Shown here piece by piece: positions 24,251 to 33,846 of a stretch of 42,349 bases of DNA. A model generated the notes under the pieces. It had not been told where the DNA came from. It saw nothing but the letters and a program-made list of their open reading frames with translations, and made no database searches. The stretch's first letter is position 1, and every line of letters begins with the position of its first letter. Location of the stretch: the NCBI GenBank assembly GCA_021648025.1, contig JAKITO010000029.1:1-42349 (forward strand), written 5' to 3'. The translations under genes were made by a program, and so were the position numbers. This DNA is from Paracoccaceae bacterium (GTDB lineage: Bacteria > Pseudomonadota > Alphaproteobacteria > Rhodobacterales > Rhodobacteraceae).

Positions 24251-25126
24251 ATGCCTGCCACAACCAGTCGCTCTACGATATTTGCCTTTCTTGGCCCTGC
24301 GGTGATCTCTTTGGCGGTCATCGGCATCGTGCCGCTGCTATATGCGTTTTACACCAGCCTGTATTTTTTCAACCTGACAAAGCTCAAGAATGCGCGCTTT
24401 ATCTGGTTTGAAAACTACGGCAGCGTTCTTACCGATCCGGTATTCTGGGAGGCGATGGGCAGAACCTTTCGCCTGCTGCTGATCTCTTTGCCGCTGCAGA
24501 TTGCCCTGGGTCTTGTCATTGCGCTTGTTCTGCACCGCCCCGGGCTTGGGTTTCTGCGGGTTCTGACCAGGCTGTCGCTGGTGCTGCCGATGGCGACCAC
24601 CTATGCGGTGGTCGGCCTGTTGGGGCAGGTCATGTTCAATCAGAAATTTGGTGTGGTGAACCAGCTGATCGGTTTTTTGGGCGTCGAGCCTGTCAACTGG
24701 ATCGGCGATCCGTTCAATGCATTTGCCATGATCATATTCCTGGATGTCTGGCAATGGACGCCGTTTGTTGCGCTGGTCCTGCTTGCCGGTTTGACGACGG
24801 TGCCCGGCGAGGTCGAGGAAGCCGCGCGTCTGGAAACGAAAAACTGGTGGACGATCCTGCGCCATGTCCAGCTGCCGTTCCTGATGCCGGGGCTGGTCGC
24901 CATCCTGATTTTGCGTACCGCCGACACGCTAAAGCTGTTTGACATGGTGTTCACGCTGACCCGTGGCGGCCCCGGGTCGTCGACCGAACTGATCTCACTG
25001 ATGATCCAGCGGGTCGGGTTTCGGGCATTTGATCAGGGCGTGGCCTCGGCGCAAGCGATCATTTTGTTGATCATCACCATTATTCTTGCTCAGCTTTATA
25101 TCAAGCTGCTTTACAAGGAAGTCTGA
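24251..25126 (+). CDS. Carbohydrate ABC transporter permease (MalF/UgpA family)
   Basis: Inner-membrane permease, 291 residues, six predicted membrane segments beginning with [20 protein letters not shown]. The cytoplasmic EAA loop is [20 protein letters not shown] (about 180-199), followed by the family ending with [15 protein letters not shown]. It pairs with the next permease gene, whose start lies one base after its stop, and with the MalK-like ATPase encoded divergently. Substrate is shared with the binding protein encoded upstream. Confidence 0.92.
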   Translation: MPATTSRSTIFAFLGPAVISLAVIGIVPLLYAFYTSLYFFNLTKLKNARFIWFENYGSVLTDPVFWEAMGRTFRLLLISLPLQIALGLVIALVLHRPGLGFLRVLTRLSLVLPMATTYAVVGLLGQVMFNQKFGVVNQLIGFLGVEPVNWIGDPFNAFAMIIFLDVWQWTPFVALVLLAGLTTVPGEVEEAARLETKNWWTILRHVQLPFLMPGLVAILILRTADTLKLFDMVFTLTRGGPGSSTELISLMIQRVGFRAFDQGVASAQAIILLIITIILAQLYIKLLYKEV

Positions 25127-25127
25127 G

Positions 25128-25958
25128 ATGGCGGCAGAACCCGGCACATCACGTTCTCTGGCAGCACAAATTGCGCTGATGCTGATCATCATCCTGTTTT
25201 GCGTATTTCCGTTCTACTGGATGGTGACAACATCGCTGAAAACCCAGGTGATGGCGCTGGAAGCACCGCCGGTCTGGCTGTTTGAACCAACCTTCGCCAA
25301 CTATGTGACGGTGTTGTTCGAGGATGGGGTGCTGCGCACCTTGATCAACTCGTTGATCGTTGCGGTTTCGACCACGACCCTTGCGATCATGCTGGGCCTG
25401 CCAGCGGCTTTTGCCTTGGCGCGGTTTGAATTTCGCGGCAAGAAGGACCTGTGGTTCTGGTTTATCACCAACCGGATGATTTCCCCGATCGTGCTGGCGC
25501 TGCCGCTCTTTCTGATCGTGCGCAACCTGGGGATGTTGGACAGCCGGATCACCCTGATCCTGATTTACCTGACCTTCAACCTGCCGATCGTGATCTGGAT
25601 TTGCACTGACCAGTTCCGCTCAATCCCATACGAACTTGATGAAGCGGCGTCACTGGAAGGGGCGTCCCAATGGCGGATATTCCGCTCAATCTGCGTACCG
25701 TTGGCAATGCCCGGTATCGCAGTTTCAGGGATTTTTGCCTTTATTTTTTCTTGGAATGAGCTGATGTTTGCCCTTGTGCTGACCCGCAATAATGCCAAAA
25801 CAGCGCCTGCGATGGCTGTCAGCTTCATGGAAGGCTATAATTTGCCCTACGGAAAAATAATGGCCACATCGACTTTGATCGTGATCCCGGTTCTGATCTT
25901 TGCGCTGATCGCCTCAAAACATCTGGTGCGCGGATTGACCATGGGGGCCGTAAAGTGA
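25128..25958 (+). CDS. Carbohydrate ABC transporter permease (MalG/UgpE family)
   Basis: Inner-membrane permease, 276 residues with six predicted membrane segments. The N-terminal [13 protein letters not shown] and the EAA loop [20 protein letters not shown] are diagnostic of MalG-type subunits; [15 protein letters not shown] follows. The ATG at 25128 is preceded by AAGGAA within the end of the upstream gene. An earlier in-frame start at 25086 would overlap the partner gene by 41 bases and is not favoured. The C-terminal [12 protein letters not shown] is the usual family ending. Confidence 0.92.
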   Translation: MAAEPGTSRSLAAQIALMLIIILFCVFPFYWMVTTSLKTQVMALEAPPVWLFEPTFANYVTVLFEDGVLRTLINSLIVAVSTTTLAIMLGLPAAFALARFEFRGKKDLWFWFITNRMISPIVLALPLFLIVRNLGMLDSRITLILIYLTFNLPIVIWICTDQFRSIPYELDEAASLEGASQWRIFRSICVPLAMPGIAVSGIFAFIFSWNELMFALVLTRNNAKTAPAMAVSFMEGYNLPYGKIMATSTLIVIPVLIFALIASKHLVRGLTMGAVK

Positions 25959-25990
25959 AAACCCGCGCCAGAATGCCGGGCAAACGCTGA

Positions 25991-26947
25991 ATGGCGCGCG
26001 CTGCCAACAGTCTTCGGATCGATGAAGAAGAAAGGCTGCTTGTGCGCATTGCCTGGGCCTGCGAAATTGAGGGGATTACCCAGGCGGCGGCGGCTGAAAG
26101 GTTCGGCATTACCCGGCTTCGCGTCAATAAATCGCTGGCCGAGGCGCGACGGCGCGGTATCGTTCGCATCTCGATCAATTCGATCTACAGCCCCTGCGCC
26201 GAACTGGAAGTTTCCCTGGTCGAACGTTACAATCTGGACGACGCCCGTGTTGTTCCCACCCCGCGCGATCCGGCTGCGATCCAGACAATTGTCGGCATCG
26301 CCCTGGGTCACCACCTGACATCGCTGCTGATGCGTCCCGAAATCCGTCTGTTCGGCATGTCCTGGGGCAATACACTTAATCTGGCGACCCGGCACATGGA
26401 GCCGATAAACCGGCCGGATCTGGAAATTGTTTCGGTGATGGGCGGGCTGAGCAAGGGTTCAGAGCTGAACGGTTATGAAATTACCCAGCGACTGGCCGAG
26501 CTGTGCAACGCCGACCACAGCTATTTCACCGCACCTATCTATGCCGATTCAGCCGAAAGCCGCGATGTTCTGATTGCCCAGAATGTTTTCAAACGCGGTA
26601 TCGAAAAAATCCGCAGCGCCGATGCGCTGGCGATGGCCGCCGGTGACATGTCGCAATCACTGTTGATCCGTGATGGGTTGCCCGGCGAATTCAGCGCCAA
26701 TGATCTGATCCGGGCAGGCGCCGTTGGTGATATCCTGGGCTATATGCTGGATCGCGATGGGAAATCCATTGATCATCCGATCAACAACCGTCTGGTGGGC
26801 ATTGATCTGGATGATCTGCGAACGATACCCGATACCATTCTTGCGGCTGGTGGGGCACATAAAATAACGATCATGCAGGGCTTTCTAAGCTGCGGTTACG
26901 TCAATACCCTGGTGACCGACGAAGAAACCGCGCGGTCGCTGCTATGA
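25991..26947 (+). CDS. SorC/EryD-like transcriptional regulator
   Basis: Regulator of 318 residues with an N-terminal helix-turn-helix (about 15-58; GITQAAAAERFGITRLRVNKSLAEARRRGIV in two overlapping pieces) and a C-terminal sugar-phosphate-type SorC domain. The latter shows MSWGNTLNL, VSVMGGLSKGSELNG, the effector loop around AMAAGDMSQSLLIRDG, and VGDILGYMLDRDGKSID. SorC proteins usually act as effector-responsive controllers of their own sugar or polyol operon. The gene follows the permeases by 32 bases and overlaps the kinase gene by 4, so it is cotranscribed. The dyad at 22784-22809 is a candidate target; the effector is probably a phosphorylated pathway intermediate. Confidence 0.88.
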   Translation: MARAANSLRIDEEERLLVRIAWACEIEGITQAAAAERFGITRLRVNKSLAEARRRGIVRISINSIYSPCAELEVSLVERYNLDDARVVPTPRDPAAIQTIVGIALGHHLTSLLMRPEIRLFGMSWGNTLNLATRHMEPINRPDLEIVSVMGGLSKGSELNGYEITQRLAELCNADHSYFTAPIYADSAESRDVLIAQNVFKRGIEKIRSADALAMAAGDMSQSLLIRDGLPGEFSANDLIRAGAVGDILGYMLDRDGKSIDHPINNRLVGIDLDDLRTIPDTILAAGGAHKITIMQGFLSCGYVNTLVTDEETARSLL

Positions 26948-28398
26948 CGCTCTATGCCGGAATTGATATCGGCACGTCGGGCATAAAAGTCGTGCTTGCC
27001 GACGGGATGGACAAGATCGTTGCCGAGGCGGCCGTGGCCATCAAGGTGGATCGCCCGCAACCGGGATGGAGCCAGCAACACCCCGACCTGTGGTGGCGCG
27101 CGACATGTTCCGCCTTTGACCGGCTGGCCGCAAAGCACCCCAATCTTATGCCCGAAATTCAGGGGATCGGCCTGAGCGGTCAGATGCTTGGCGCAGTGCT
27201 GTTGGATGCACAAGACAAACCAACCCACCCGGCGATCCTGTGGAACGATCAGCGCGCGCTTGCAGAATGCGGTGAACTGCTCGGAAGGGTTCCGGATATG
27301 GGAATGCGCACCGCCGGCCACCCCGATCCTGGCATGACGGCGCCAAAATTGCTGTGGCTTGCCAAACACATGCCCCAGGCGATTGAGCAGGCCAGCGTTC
27401 TGATGCTGCCCAAGGATTATGTGCGCCTTTGCCTGACCGGAGAACGCGCAACCGAGCCATCGGACGCGGCCGGAACCTTGATGCTTGATTGCAAAACCAT
27501 GACCTGGGACGCAGAGCTAGCCGGGGCAGCCGGGTGGGACATCCAGCGCTTGCCGCCTTTGGTCGCGTCGCACGCTCAGGCAGGACAGCTGCGCCAGACC
27601 TTGCAGACCCGCTGGGGCATACCGAAATCCGTCGCCGTTGCGGCAGGTGCCGGTGACAACATGGCCTGCGCATTGGGGGTCGGGGCGACGGTGTCGGGTG
27701 ATGCGGTGGTCACAATCGGCACATCGGGTGTGCTTTGCGCGGTTGATGCCGGGTTTCACCCGGCGGCGCATTCTGCGGTTCTTACCAACCCGCACGCAGC
27801 CCCCGGCACCTATCTTTCGCTTGGGGTGGTGATGAGCGCGACCCAGTCGCTGGACTGGCTGGCCGGGCTATGTGCAACCGACGTTCCCCGGCTGGCCGCG
27901 ATGGTTGATGCGATGATTGCCGAAAAAGGCATCGGGCACGCCCCGGTCATGCGCCCCAGCCTTACCGGTATAAGAACCCCCGACAACCGCCCCGATGCCG
28001 CCGCCTCGGTTTCGGGAATTGCGGCAACCACGGATGCCGCAGCACTTGCTTATGCGGTCATGGAAGGGGTGGCGTTCCAGTTTCTGGATTGCCTGAATGC
28101 GCAACAGGGCGCCGGGGTGCCGGTTGACAGGATAACTGCCGTTGGCGGTGGTTCAAAAAACCGAACCTGGGTCGGTCTTATTGCCACGTTGTTTGACAAA
28201 ACCATTGACCTGCCCAAGGAAAGCAGTGCGGCCGCCGCGATCGGTGCCGCCCGGCTGGGAAGCGTCGCCTGTGGTGATTTTTCAGCCAGCCAGGCGCTGC
28301 CGCGAAAATCGGAAATTTCGTCGACCATCCCGCCTGATCCGCAACTTAACGAGACCCTCAGGCGCCGGTATGAGCTTTTCCGGTCACTACCAAAATAG
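26944..28398 (+). CDS. FGGY-family carbohydrate kinase (xylulokinase-like)
   Basis: ATP-dependent kinase of 484 residues. The N-terminal GIDIGTSGIKVVL is the FGGY phosphate-binding loop. Other markers are QPGWSQQHPDLWW, GIGLSGQMLGAVLLD, LWNDQRA, the metal/catalytic region AGAGDNMACALG (Asp near 236), VVTIGTSGVL, and the adenosine motif AVGGGSKNRTWVGL with the Gly-rich stretch. The overall style is XylB-like, but FGGY kinases include xylulose, ribulose, erythritol and other polyol kinases. Linkage to a SorC regulator, an AraM-like dehydrogenase and an SIS isomerase makes a polyol or rare-ketose substrate plausible. The ATG overlaps the regulator's stop (ATGA). No strong terminator follows. Confidence 0.87.
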   Translation: MTLYAGIDIGTSGIKVVLADGMDKIVAEAAVAIKVDRPQPGWSQQHPDLWWRATCSAFDRLAAKHPNLMPEIQGIGLSGQMLGAVLLDAQDKPTHPAILWNDQRALAECGELLGRVPDMGMRTAGHPDPGMTAPKLLWLAKHMPQAIEQASVLMLPKDYVRLCLTGERATEPSDAAGTLMLDCKTMTWDAELAGAAGWDIQRLPPLVASHAQAGQLRQTLQTRWGIPKSVAVAAGAGDNMACALGVGATVSGDAVVTIGTSGVLCAVDAGFHPAAHSAVLTNPHAAPGTYLSLGVVMSATQSLDWLAGLCATDVPRLAAMVDAMIAEKGIGHAPVMRPSLTGIRTPDNRPDAAASVSGIAATTDAAALAYAVMEGVAFQFLDCLNAQQGAGVPVDRITAVGGGSKNRTWVGLIATLFDKTIDLPKESSAAAAIGAARLGSVACGDFSASQALPRKSEISSTIPPDPQLNETLRRRYELFRSLPK

Positions 28399-28755
28399 CA
28401 CATCGTCCCGGCTGGTGTTGATCCCACCAGCCTAAGTGTCTGATCCACACCGCCAGTAGCCCACCCATTCAGCACATTCCTGTCTTCGAAAATACTCACA
28501 GTAAGGGCGCAGTCTGTACGACCCGCACAGCGCCCGCCGCCTAAAAAACATCAGGGTTAACCTGCGATTCGCGACAATCGTCAAAATCGCAATGCACACC
28601 ACCACGCAACACCTTCCCATCCCATCAAATCTGCTGTATGGCCGCAGAATCTGAAATCAGATGCCCGGACACCAGCATCTGACCAATATGATATCGGAGT
28701 CAGGGGGAATTCGCCCCCTATGCAATGGCCCATGCGGCCAACTTGAGGAACCTAG
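28399..28755 (+). other. Non-coding gap between the kinase gene and pnp
   Basis: About 357 bases without a convincing gene. A weak hairpin at 28410-28432 (GGCTGGTG/CACCAGCC) lacks a T tract, so termination of the sugar operon here is uncertain. The rest must hold the pnp promoter, but no clear -35/-10 pair stands out. The rpsO gene, a common neighbour upstream of pnp, is absent from this stretch. Confidence 0.6.
28702..28719 (+). other. Hairpin in the pnp leader
   Basis: AGGGGG pairs with CCCCCT across the hexaloop AATTCG, 36 bases before the pnp ATG. Leader stem structures are used in pnp autoregulation in E. coli, where RNase III cuts a longer stem. This short hairpin could serve control of the leader, but the parallel is only suggestive. 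Confidence 0.35.
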
Positions 28756-30879
28756 ATGTTCAACGTAACTAAGAAATCAATCGAATGGGGCGAAGAGACG
28801 CTCACGTTAGAAACCGGCAAAGTTGCCCGTCAGGCGGATGGCTGGGTCATCGCGACCCTGGGCGAGACGTCGGTGATGGCCAACGTGACCTTTGCCCGCA
28901 AGGAAAAGCCGGGTCAGAACTTTTTCCCGCTGACCGTTCACTATCAGGAAAAATATTACGCCGCCGGCAAAGTGCCAGGTGGCTTTTTCAAGCGCGAAGC
29001 GCGCCCCACCGAAAAAGAAACCCTGACTGCGCGTCTGATCGACCGGCCAATCCGGCCGCTGTTTGTACCCGGCTTCAAGAACGAAGTTCTGGTGATGTGT
29101 ACCGTGCTTAGCCACGATCTGGTCAATGATCCTGACATGGTGGCAATGATCGCGGCCTCCGCCGCCTTGACCATATCCGGCGCACCCTTCAGGGGGCCGA
29201 TCGCCAACTGTCGCGTGGGCTTTGAGGATGGTGAATACATCCTGAACCCCACGGTCGATGATATGCACGAATTGCGCCAGAACCCGGATCAACGTCTTGA
29301 TCTGGTTGTGGCCGGCACCAAAGACGCCGTGATGATGGTAGAATCCGAAGCCTATGAACTGTCCGAGGCAGAAATGCTGGGGGCGGTGAAATTTGCCCAC
29401 GAGCAGATTCAGCCGGTTCTGGACCTGATCATTGATCTGGCCGAAGACGCCGCAAAAGAGCCGTTTGACTTTCAACCGGCTGATTATTCGGATCTGTCCG
29501 CCGCTGTTGCCAAGGCTGGTGACAAAGACATGCGCGCGGCCTTTGCCATATCCGACAAGCAAGAGCGTACCGCAGCCGTGTCTGCCGCGCGTGACGTGAT
29601 CAAAGGCGCCCTGAGCGAAGAGCAACTGGACGACGCCAACCTTGGCTCGGCGATGAAAAAGCTTGAGGCAGGTATCCTGCGCGGTGATATCGTCAAGAAC
29701 GGCAAGCGGATCGACGGTCGCAAGACCGACGAAATTCGCGCGATTTCAAGCGAAACCGGCCTTTTGCCACGGACCCACGGTTCGGCCTTGTTCACGCGCG
29801 GTGAAACGCAAGGGTTGGTTGTGACCACGCTGGGCACCGGGGATGACGAACAGTTCATTGATGCGCTGCACGGCAACTTTAAATCCAACTTCCTGCTGCA
29901 TTATAATTTCCCACCCTATTCGGTTGGTGAAGTTGGCCGCGTCATGGGCCCGAACCGTCGCGAGATTGGTCATGGTAAACTGGCATGGCGTGCGTTGCAG
30001 GCGGTTCTGCCGGCCGCCACTGATTTCCCGTATACCATTCGGGTTGTCTCGGAGATCACTGAATCCAACGGCTCGTCCTCGATGGCATCGGTTTGCGGTG
30101 GTTCCTTGTCGATGATGGACGCCGGTGTGCCTTTGAAGTCGGCTGTGGCCGGCGTTGCCATGGGTCTGATCATGGAAGAAGACGGATCGTATGCGATCCT
30201 GTCCGACATCCTGGGTGACGAAGATCATCTTGGCGATATGGACTTCAAGGTTGCAGGCACCGAAGCCGGTATCACCTCGTTGCAGATGGACATCAAGATC
30301 GCAGGCATCACGCCCGAGATCATGGAGAAGGCCCTTGAGCAGGCCCGCGCAGGCCGTTTGCACATCCTGGGCGAGATGGCCAATGCGCTGACCGAGGCGG
30401 CTGATTTCAGCATCCACGCGCCACGGATTGAGACCATGCAGATACCAACCGACAAGATCCGTGAAGTGATCGGGTCCGGCGGCAAGGTGATCCGCGAGAT
30501 CGTCGAAGTGTCTGGTGCCAAGGTTGATATCAACGACGAAGGCATCATCAAGATCGCGTCGCCGAATGCCGATTCGATCAAGAAAGCCTATGACATGATC
30601 CACTCGATCGTGGCCGAGCCTGAGGCCGGGGTGATCTATACCGGTACGGTCGTCAAGATCGTCGATTTCGGTGCATTTGTGAACTTTTTCGGCAAGCGGG
30701 ACGGGTTGGTGCATGTCAGCCAGATCGAAAACCGCCGGTTGAACCATCCTTCGGATGTGTTGAAAGAAGGTCAGGAAGTAAAGGTCAAGCTGCTGGGCTT
30801 TGACGATCGCGGCAAGGTACGCCTGTCGATGAAAGTGGTCGATCAGGAAACTGGCGAAGAGGTCCAAAGCGAAGACTAG
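28756..30879 (+). CDS. pnp: Polyribonucleotide nucleotidyltransferase (PNPase)
   Basis: Phosphorolytic 3'-5' exoribonuclease that degrades mRNA, normally a trimer and part of a degradosome with RNase E. The 707 residues show two RNase PH-like domains (about 10-230 and 315-550), separated by the helical linker. A KH domain starts near 555 with [20 protein letters not shown], and an S1 domain spans about 620-690 ([29 protein letters not shown]). Active-site segments such as FTRGETQGL and SGGS-type ICGG equivalents ([15 protein letters not shown]) are present. GAGGAAC lies seven bases before the ATG. A terminator at 30916-30942 ends it. It is a core gene and not part of the sugar operon upstream. 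Confidence 0.98.
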   Translation: MFNVTKKSIEWGEETLTLETGKVARQADGWVIATLGETSVMANVTFARKEKPGQNFFPLTVHYQEKYYAAGKVPGGFFKREARPTEKETLTARLIDRPIRPLFVPGFKNEVLVMCTVLSHDLVNDPDMVAMIAASAALTISGAPFRGPIANCRVGFEDGEYILNPTVDDMHELRQNPDQRLDLVVAGTKDAVMMVESEAYELSEAEMLGAVKFAHEQIQPVLDLIIDLAEDAAKEPFDFQPADYSDLSAAVAKAGDKDMRAAFAISDKQERTAAVSAARDVIKGALSEEQLDDANLGSAMKKLEAGILRGDIVKNGKRIDGRKTDEIRAISSETGLLPRTHGSALFTRGETQGLVVTTLGTGDDEQFIDALHGNFKSNFLLHYNFPPYSVGEVGRVMGPNRREIGHGKLAWRALQAVLPAATDFPYTIRVVSEITESNGSSSMASVCGGSLSMMDAGVPLKSAVAGVAMGLIMEEDGSYAILSDILGDEDHLGDMDFKVAGTEAGITSLQMDIKIAGITPEIMEKALEQARAGRLHILGEMANALTEAADFSIHAPRIETMQIPTDKIREVIGSGGKVIREIVEVSGAKVDINDEGIIKIASPNADSIKKAYDMIHSIVAEPEAGVIYTGTVVKIVDFGAFVNFFGKRDGLVHVSQIENRRLNHPSDVLKEGQEVKVKLLGFDDRGKVRLSMKVVDQETGEEVQSED

Positions 30880-30915
30880 GTCGATTATCGACCCTCTTTG
30901 AACTGACAATTTGAA

Positions 30916-30942
30916 TGCCCTGGCGGAAACGCCGGGGCATTT
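30916..30942 (+). terminator. Intrinsic terminator of pnp
   Basis: TGCCCTGGCG pairs with CGCCGGGGCA (10 bp, one G-U) around a stable GAAA tetraloop, followed by TTT. It lies 36 bases after the pnp stop codon. Confidence 0.75.
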
Positions 30943-31081
30943 GTGTATGGTTTGTCCGCAATTGTTATCCATAAACTTCTAATGGGTATCACACTAGTCA
31001 CAAACACATTTGGCAATGGTATTTTGAAGGATATTACCGTCAACCTTGACAGAGGTTGGCGCAGCATCCACAAACCAGTTT

Positions 31082-32248
31082 ATGAATATTCCAAACCAAA
31101 TTACTATTGGCAACACAACATACGATGCTTCTGAGGCTGTCGGATACCATATCGGTGCCTTTCCGCCGGCCGCATTGCAGCTTGAAAAGCTAATTGGCCC
31201 ACAAACCGATGCTGCCATGGCACTTGTCCGGTTCGACACAGAATTGCGCCAACTTCCAAATAGCGAACTTTTATTGGCCCCCTTGCGTGCCAGAGATGCT
31301 GTTGTGTCTTCCCGGATGGAGGGCACAATCTCAACTTTGGAAGAGGTGCTGCGGTTGGAAGCAGATGCCGATGCGGCGGGCCTTCCTGCGGCGGGCAGAG
31401 AGGCGGATAAGGAAGTGGCGCTTTATGCCCGTGCGCTGAAACAGGCAGAACTGGCCTTGCGGGACGGTTATCTTATGTCCGACCACATAATTCGGTCGGC
31501 GCATAAAACGCTGTTGTTTACCGGGCGTGGCGCGCGTAACCGGCCCGGCGAATACAAAATCGAGCAGAATTATATCGGCGAAAAACGCACACGGCGCATT
31601 GATTATATTCCTATTGCGCCAGAACAATTGCCCGGCGGGATGGAGCGGCTGTTTCAACTGACAAATACAGATCGGGAAAAGGACGGTTTGCTGCCGCTTC
31701 TTCGGGTCGCGCTTGTTCATGCGGAATTCGAAGCTTTGCACCCGTTTGACGACGGAAACGGCAGGCTTGGGCGCATGATGATACCTTTGCTGTTGTGGCA
31801 ACTGGGCCTTCTGAGCGCACCGCACTTTTTTGTCAGCGATTATTTTGAACGCAACAAGGATGAGTATATTGAAAGGCTCCGGCGGGTATCGTCACATGGG
31901 GAATGGTCTGAATGGTGCGTATTTTTCTGCGTGGCACTTAGCGAACAGGCAGAGGCAAACATAGAAACGGTAGGTCAGATCAAACAGCATTACGAAGACA
32001 TGAAAGAGCGGTTTCGCGATATTTTGCGGTCGCGTTGGTCGAATGATGCGCTTGATTTTATTTTTGCAAATCCGATTTTCAGGAACAATCGTTTTAAACA
32101 GAATGCGGGAATCCCATCGCAAACGGCCAACGGGTTTACCAACCGCCTTGTGGACGAAGGTTTGCTAAGGATTCTAATACCACCATCCGGGCGGGCACCC
32201 GGTATGTATGTCTTTCCAACGTTGCTTGATATCGTGATGGAGCCCTGA
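31082..32248 (+). CDS. Fic-domain protein with N-terminal autoinhibitory motif
   Basis: Fic proteins usually transfer AMP from ATP to target proteins. This one has 388 residues. The active-site loop HPFDDGNGRLGR starts at His220 and is complete, so catalysis is likely. Upstream, SSRMEG (residues 76-81) fits the inhibitory (S/T)xxxE(G/N) motif whose Glu80 blocks the ATP gamma-phosphate, placing it in the class with an N-terminal inhibitory helix. A C-terminal winged-helix-like region includes FKQNAGIPSQTANGFTNRLV. The ATG at 31082 gives the MNIPNQ start; a TTG at 31046 is possible and neither has a clear ribosome site. No antitoxin-like gene is adjacent. It is somewhat AT-richer than pnp. A terminator follows at 32318-32343. 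Confidence 0.88.
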   Translation: MNIPNQITIGNTTYDASEAVGYHIGAFPPAALQLEKLIGPQTDAAMALVRFDTELRQLPNSELLLAPLRARDAVVSSRMEGTISTLEEVLRLEADADAAGLPAAGREADKEVALYARALKQAELALRDGYLMSDHIIRSAHKTLLFTGRGARNRPGEYKIEQNYIGEKRTRRIDYIPIAPEQLPGGMERLFQLTNTDREKDGLLPLLRVALVHAEFEALHPFDDGNGRLGRMMIPLLLWQLGLLSAPHFFVSDYFERNKDEYIERLRRVSSHGEWSEWCVFFCVALSEQAEANIETVGQIKQHYEDMKERFRDILRSRWSNDALDFIFANPIFRNNRFKQNAGIPSQTANGFTNRLVDEGLLRILIPPSGRAPGMYVFPTLLDIVMEP

Positions 32249-32317
32249 CCGAAAGCCATCGGGCCAAGAGATAAAAACCGACGTTCAATCGTCGGATCAA
32301 GCAAGAAATCGCTCAAA

Positions 32318-32343
32318 TTCTGCCGGAAACGGCGGGGTTTTTT
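32318..32343 (+). terminator. Intrinsic terminator of the fic gene
   Basis: CTGCCG pairs with CGGCGG around a GAAA tetraloop (extendable by G-U pairs), followed by GG and six Ts (32338-32343). It is 70 bases after the fic stop. Confidence 0.7.
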
Positions 32344-32511
32344 GATATCGGCAGACGTGCCAATCGCTTGCCATATTTGCGCCACTTTGCTGCCCAGGTC
32401 GGCGCGCAGACATCAGGGTGATCGGGGACAGCGCCTGGTAAATCTGGTGTTGAAGGGGGGAATTTTGGGTGCCGGGAAGGTCCGCGCGCCGCTGTCTGCA
32501 AGGAGTTCCCA

Positions 32512-33117
32512 ATGGACAATACCCTACTTTTGGATACCGTTCGCGCCGGGCATCTGGTTGGTCTGGCATTAGGGTTTGGCCCGGCGATTTGCGCTGATGT
32601 GCTTGTGGCCAAATCGTTTTTCCGCCCGATTCGACAACGCGATGTTGACCTGCTGAAATGGCTGCACATGATTGTATTCGCGGGGGTGGCTCTGTTGTGG
32701 ATAACCGGTCTTATCCTGCTGCAAATCCGCACCGGGTTTGATCTGGCCAATTTTTCACCCAAACTGATGACCAAGGTTTTTGTGGTTGTCCTGTTGACCG
32801 GCAATGCCATGGCGATTGGCATCTATGCCTTGCCGCGTTTTAACGATCATGTGGGCGTGCAATTTGGCAAGATTGACCCACCGACCCTGATCAACCTGAC
32901 GCTCATGGCCGGGGTGTCGATGTCTTGCTGGCTTAGCGCCCTGGCGCTGGGTGTCTTCAGCCAGTTAAAGCCGTTGTCGTCCGAGGCGTTGCAGGCCATA
33001 TTCACGCCGGTATTTTCGATCGGGTTGGCAGGTGCCATTCTGGTCGGGTTGGGTGCGGTTCTGATTGCGCGGGCGGGGGCCGGGCGCGAAATCTGGCACC
33101 TTTCGCATCGGTCATAA
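32512..33117 (+). CDS. Uncharacterised integral membrane protein
   Basis: A 201-residue protein with about five hydrophobic segments (roughly 10-32, 50-70, 85-108, 128-150, 165-190), a short polar N-terminus and a basic C-terminus (AGAGREIWHLSHRS). I do not recognise the family with confidence; it resembles small conserved proteobacterial membrane proteins of unknown role. The start at 32512 is well supported by AAGGAG six bases upstream. No catalytic or metal-binding motif is visible apart from a few conserved-looking His residues (14, 52, 113). It follows the fic terminator and is 18 bases ahead of the GT25 gene, so the two may be cotranscribed. Confidence 0.75.
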   Translation: MDNTLLLDTVRAGHLVGLALGFGPAICADVLVAKSFFRPIRQRDVDLLKWLHMIVFAGVALLWITGLILLQIRTGFDLANFSPKLMTKVFVVVLLTGNAMAIGIYALPRFNDHVGVQFGKIDPPTLINLTLMAGVSMSCWLSALALGVFSQLKPLSSEALQAIFTPVFSIGLAGAILVGLGAVLIARAGAGREIWHLSHRS

Positions 33118-33135
33118 CCGGGGTAAGCAGGCCCT

Positions 33136-33846
33136 ATGCGGTCCTATATCATCCATATGCGCGGCGAACAAAAACGTCAGGAAAATGTCAGACGCCTGCT
33201 GAAGATCCTGCCGAGGGCGCAAATTGCGGATGCGGTGGCGGGTCGCGATGCCTTGGGCTCTACGACCATTGCCCCCGGCACACACCACCTGCCACGATAT
33301 CCTTTTCCGCTTGCTCCGGGTGAGGTCGGTTGCTTTCTAAGCCACCGTCAGTGCTGGAAGAGTATTATCGCGGCGGATGTTGAATATGCGCTGATCGCCG
33401 AAGATGACCTTAGTGTTGACCCCGACATCTGGCCTGACGTGCTGGACCTGATCAATACACATGCAAGTGCTGATACCTACATTCGCCTGCCGGTCAAAGA
33501 TCGTGAACACCCAGCATCCACAGTTGCCGAACGCGAGAAAGCCAAGTTGTTTCTGCCCCGTGTGATCGGTCTGCAAACCGTGTGTCAGGTGGTTGGGCGC
33601 CACGCAGCCGCCCGGCTGTTGGCGGCCAGCGATGTTTTGGACCGCCCGGTTGATACCTTTGTGCAAATGCACTGGGCCACGGGCCAGGTGGTGCATACGA
33701 TCCATCCAAACGGTCTGCGAGAGCTGACCGGCGAATTGGGCGGATCCACCATTCAAAAGAATACCCGCACCACCAATTGGGCGACGCGGGAAATCAACAG
33801 GGTAATCTATCGGGCGCGCATAGGCGCGCGCCCGCAAAATATTTAG
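33136..33846 (+). CDS. Glycosyltransferase family 25 protein
   Basis: Family of LPS- and capsule-type sugar transferases, 236 residues. The N-terminal RSYIIHMRGEQKRQENVRRL, the middle GEVGCFLSHRQCWKSIIAAD and the metal-site region YALIAEDDLSVD (EDD near 94-96) are the standard GT25 motifs. The C-terminal third is less conserved and probably sets the acceptor. There is no membrane segment or signal peptide, so it acts on the cytoplasmic side. Its end overlaps the convergent peroxiredoxin gene by 4 bases. A second glycosyltransferase (GT11) is encoded 800 bases downstream, suggesting a small surface-glycan locus. Donor and acceptor are unknown. Confidence 0.85.
   Translation: MRSYIIHMRGEQKRQENVRRLLKILPRAQIADAVAGRDALGSTTIAPGTHHLPRYPFPLAPGEVGCFLSHRQCWKSIIAADVEYALIAEDDLSVDPDIWPDVLDLINTHASADTYIRLPVKDREHPASTVAEREKAKLFLPRVIGLQTVCQVVGRHAAARLLAASDVLDRPVDTFVQMHWATGQVVHTIHPNGLRELTGELGGSTIQKNTRTTNWATREINRVIYRARIGARPQNI

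Noticed and set aside
28410..28432. Hairpin after the FGGY kinase gene as an intrinsic terminator
   Set aside because: The 8-bp stem has no T tract, so it is mentioned only in the gap description and not called as a terminator.
29746..30972. Long minus-strand reading frame (about 408 codons) opposite pnp
   Set aside because: It lies fully antisense to a core gene with clear domain matches, is rich in His, Arg and Gln as expected of a shadow frame, and has no ribosome site or family motif.
32273..32295. Minus-strand hairpin with five Ts (CCGACG/CGTCGG)
   Set aside because: It has terminator form on the minus strand, but no minus-strand gene lies upstream of it; the plus-strand terminator at 32318-32343 explains the end of fic.
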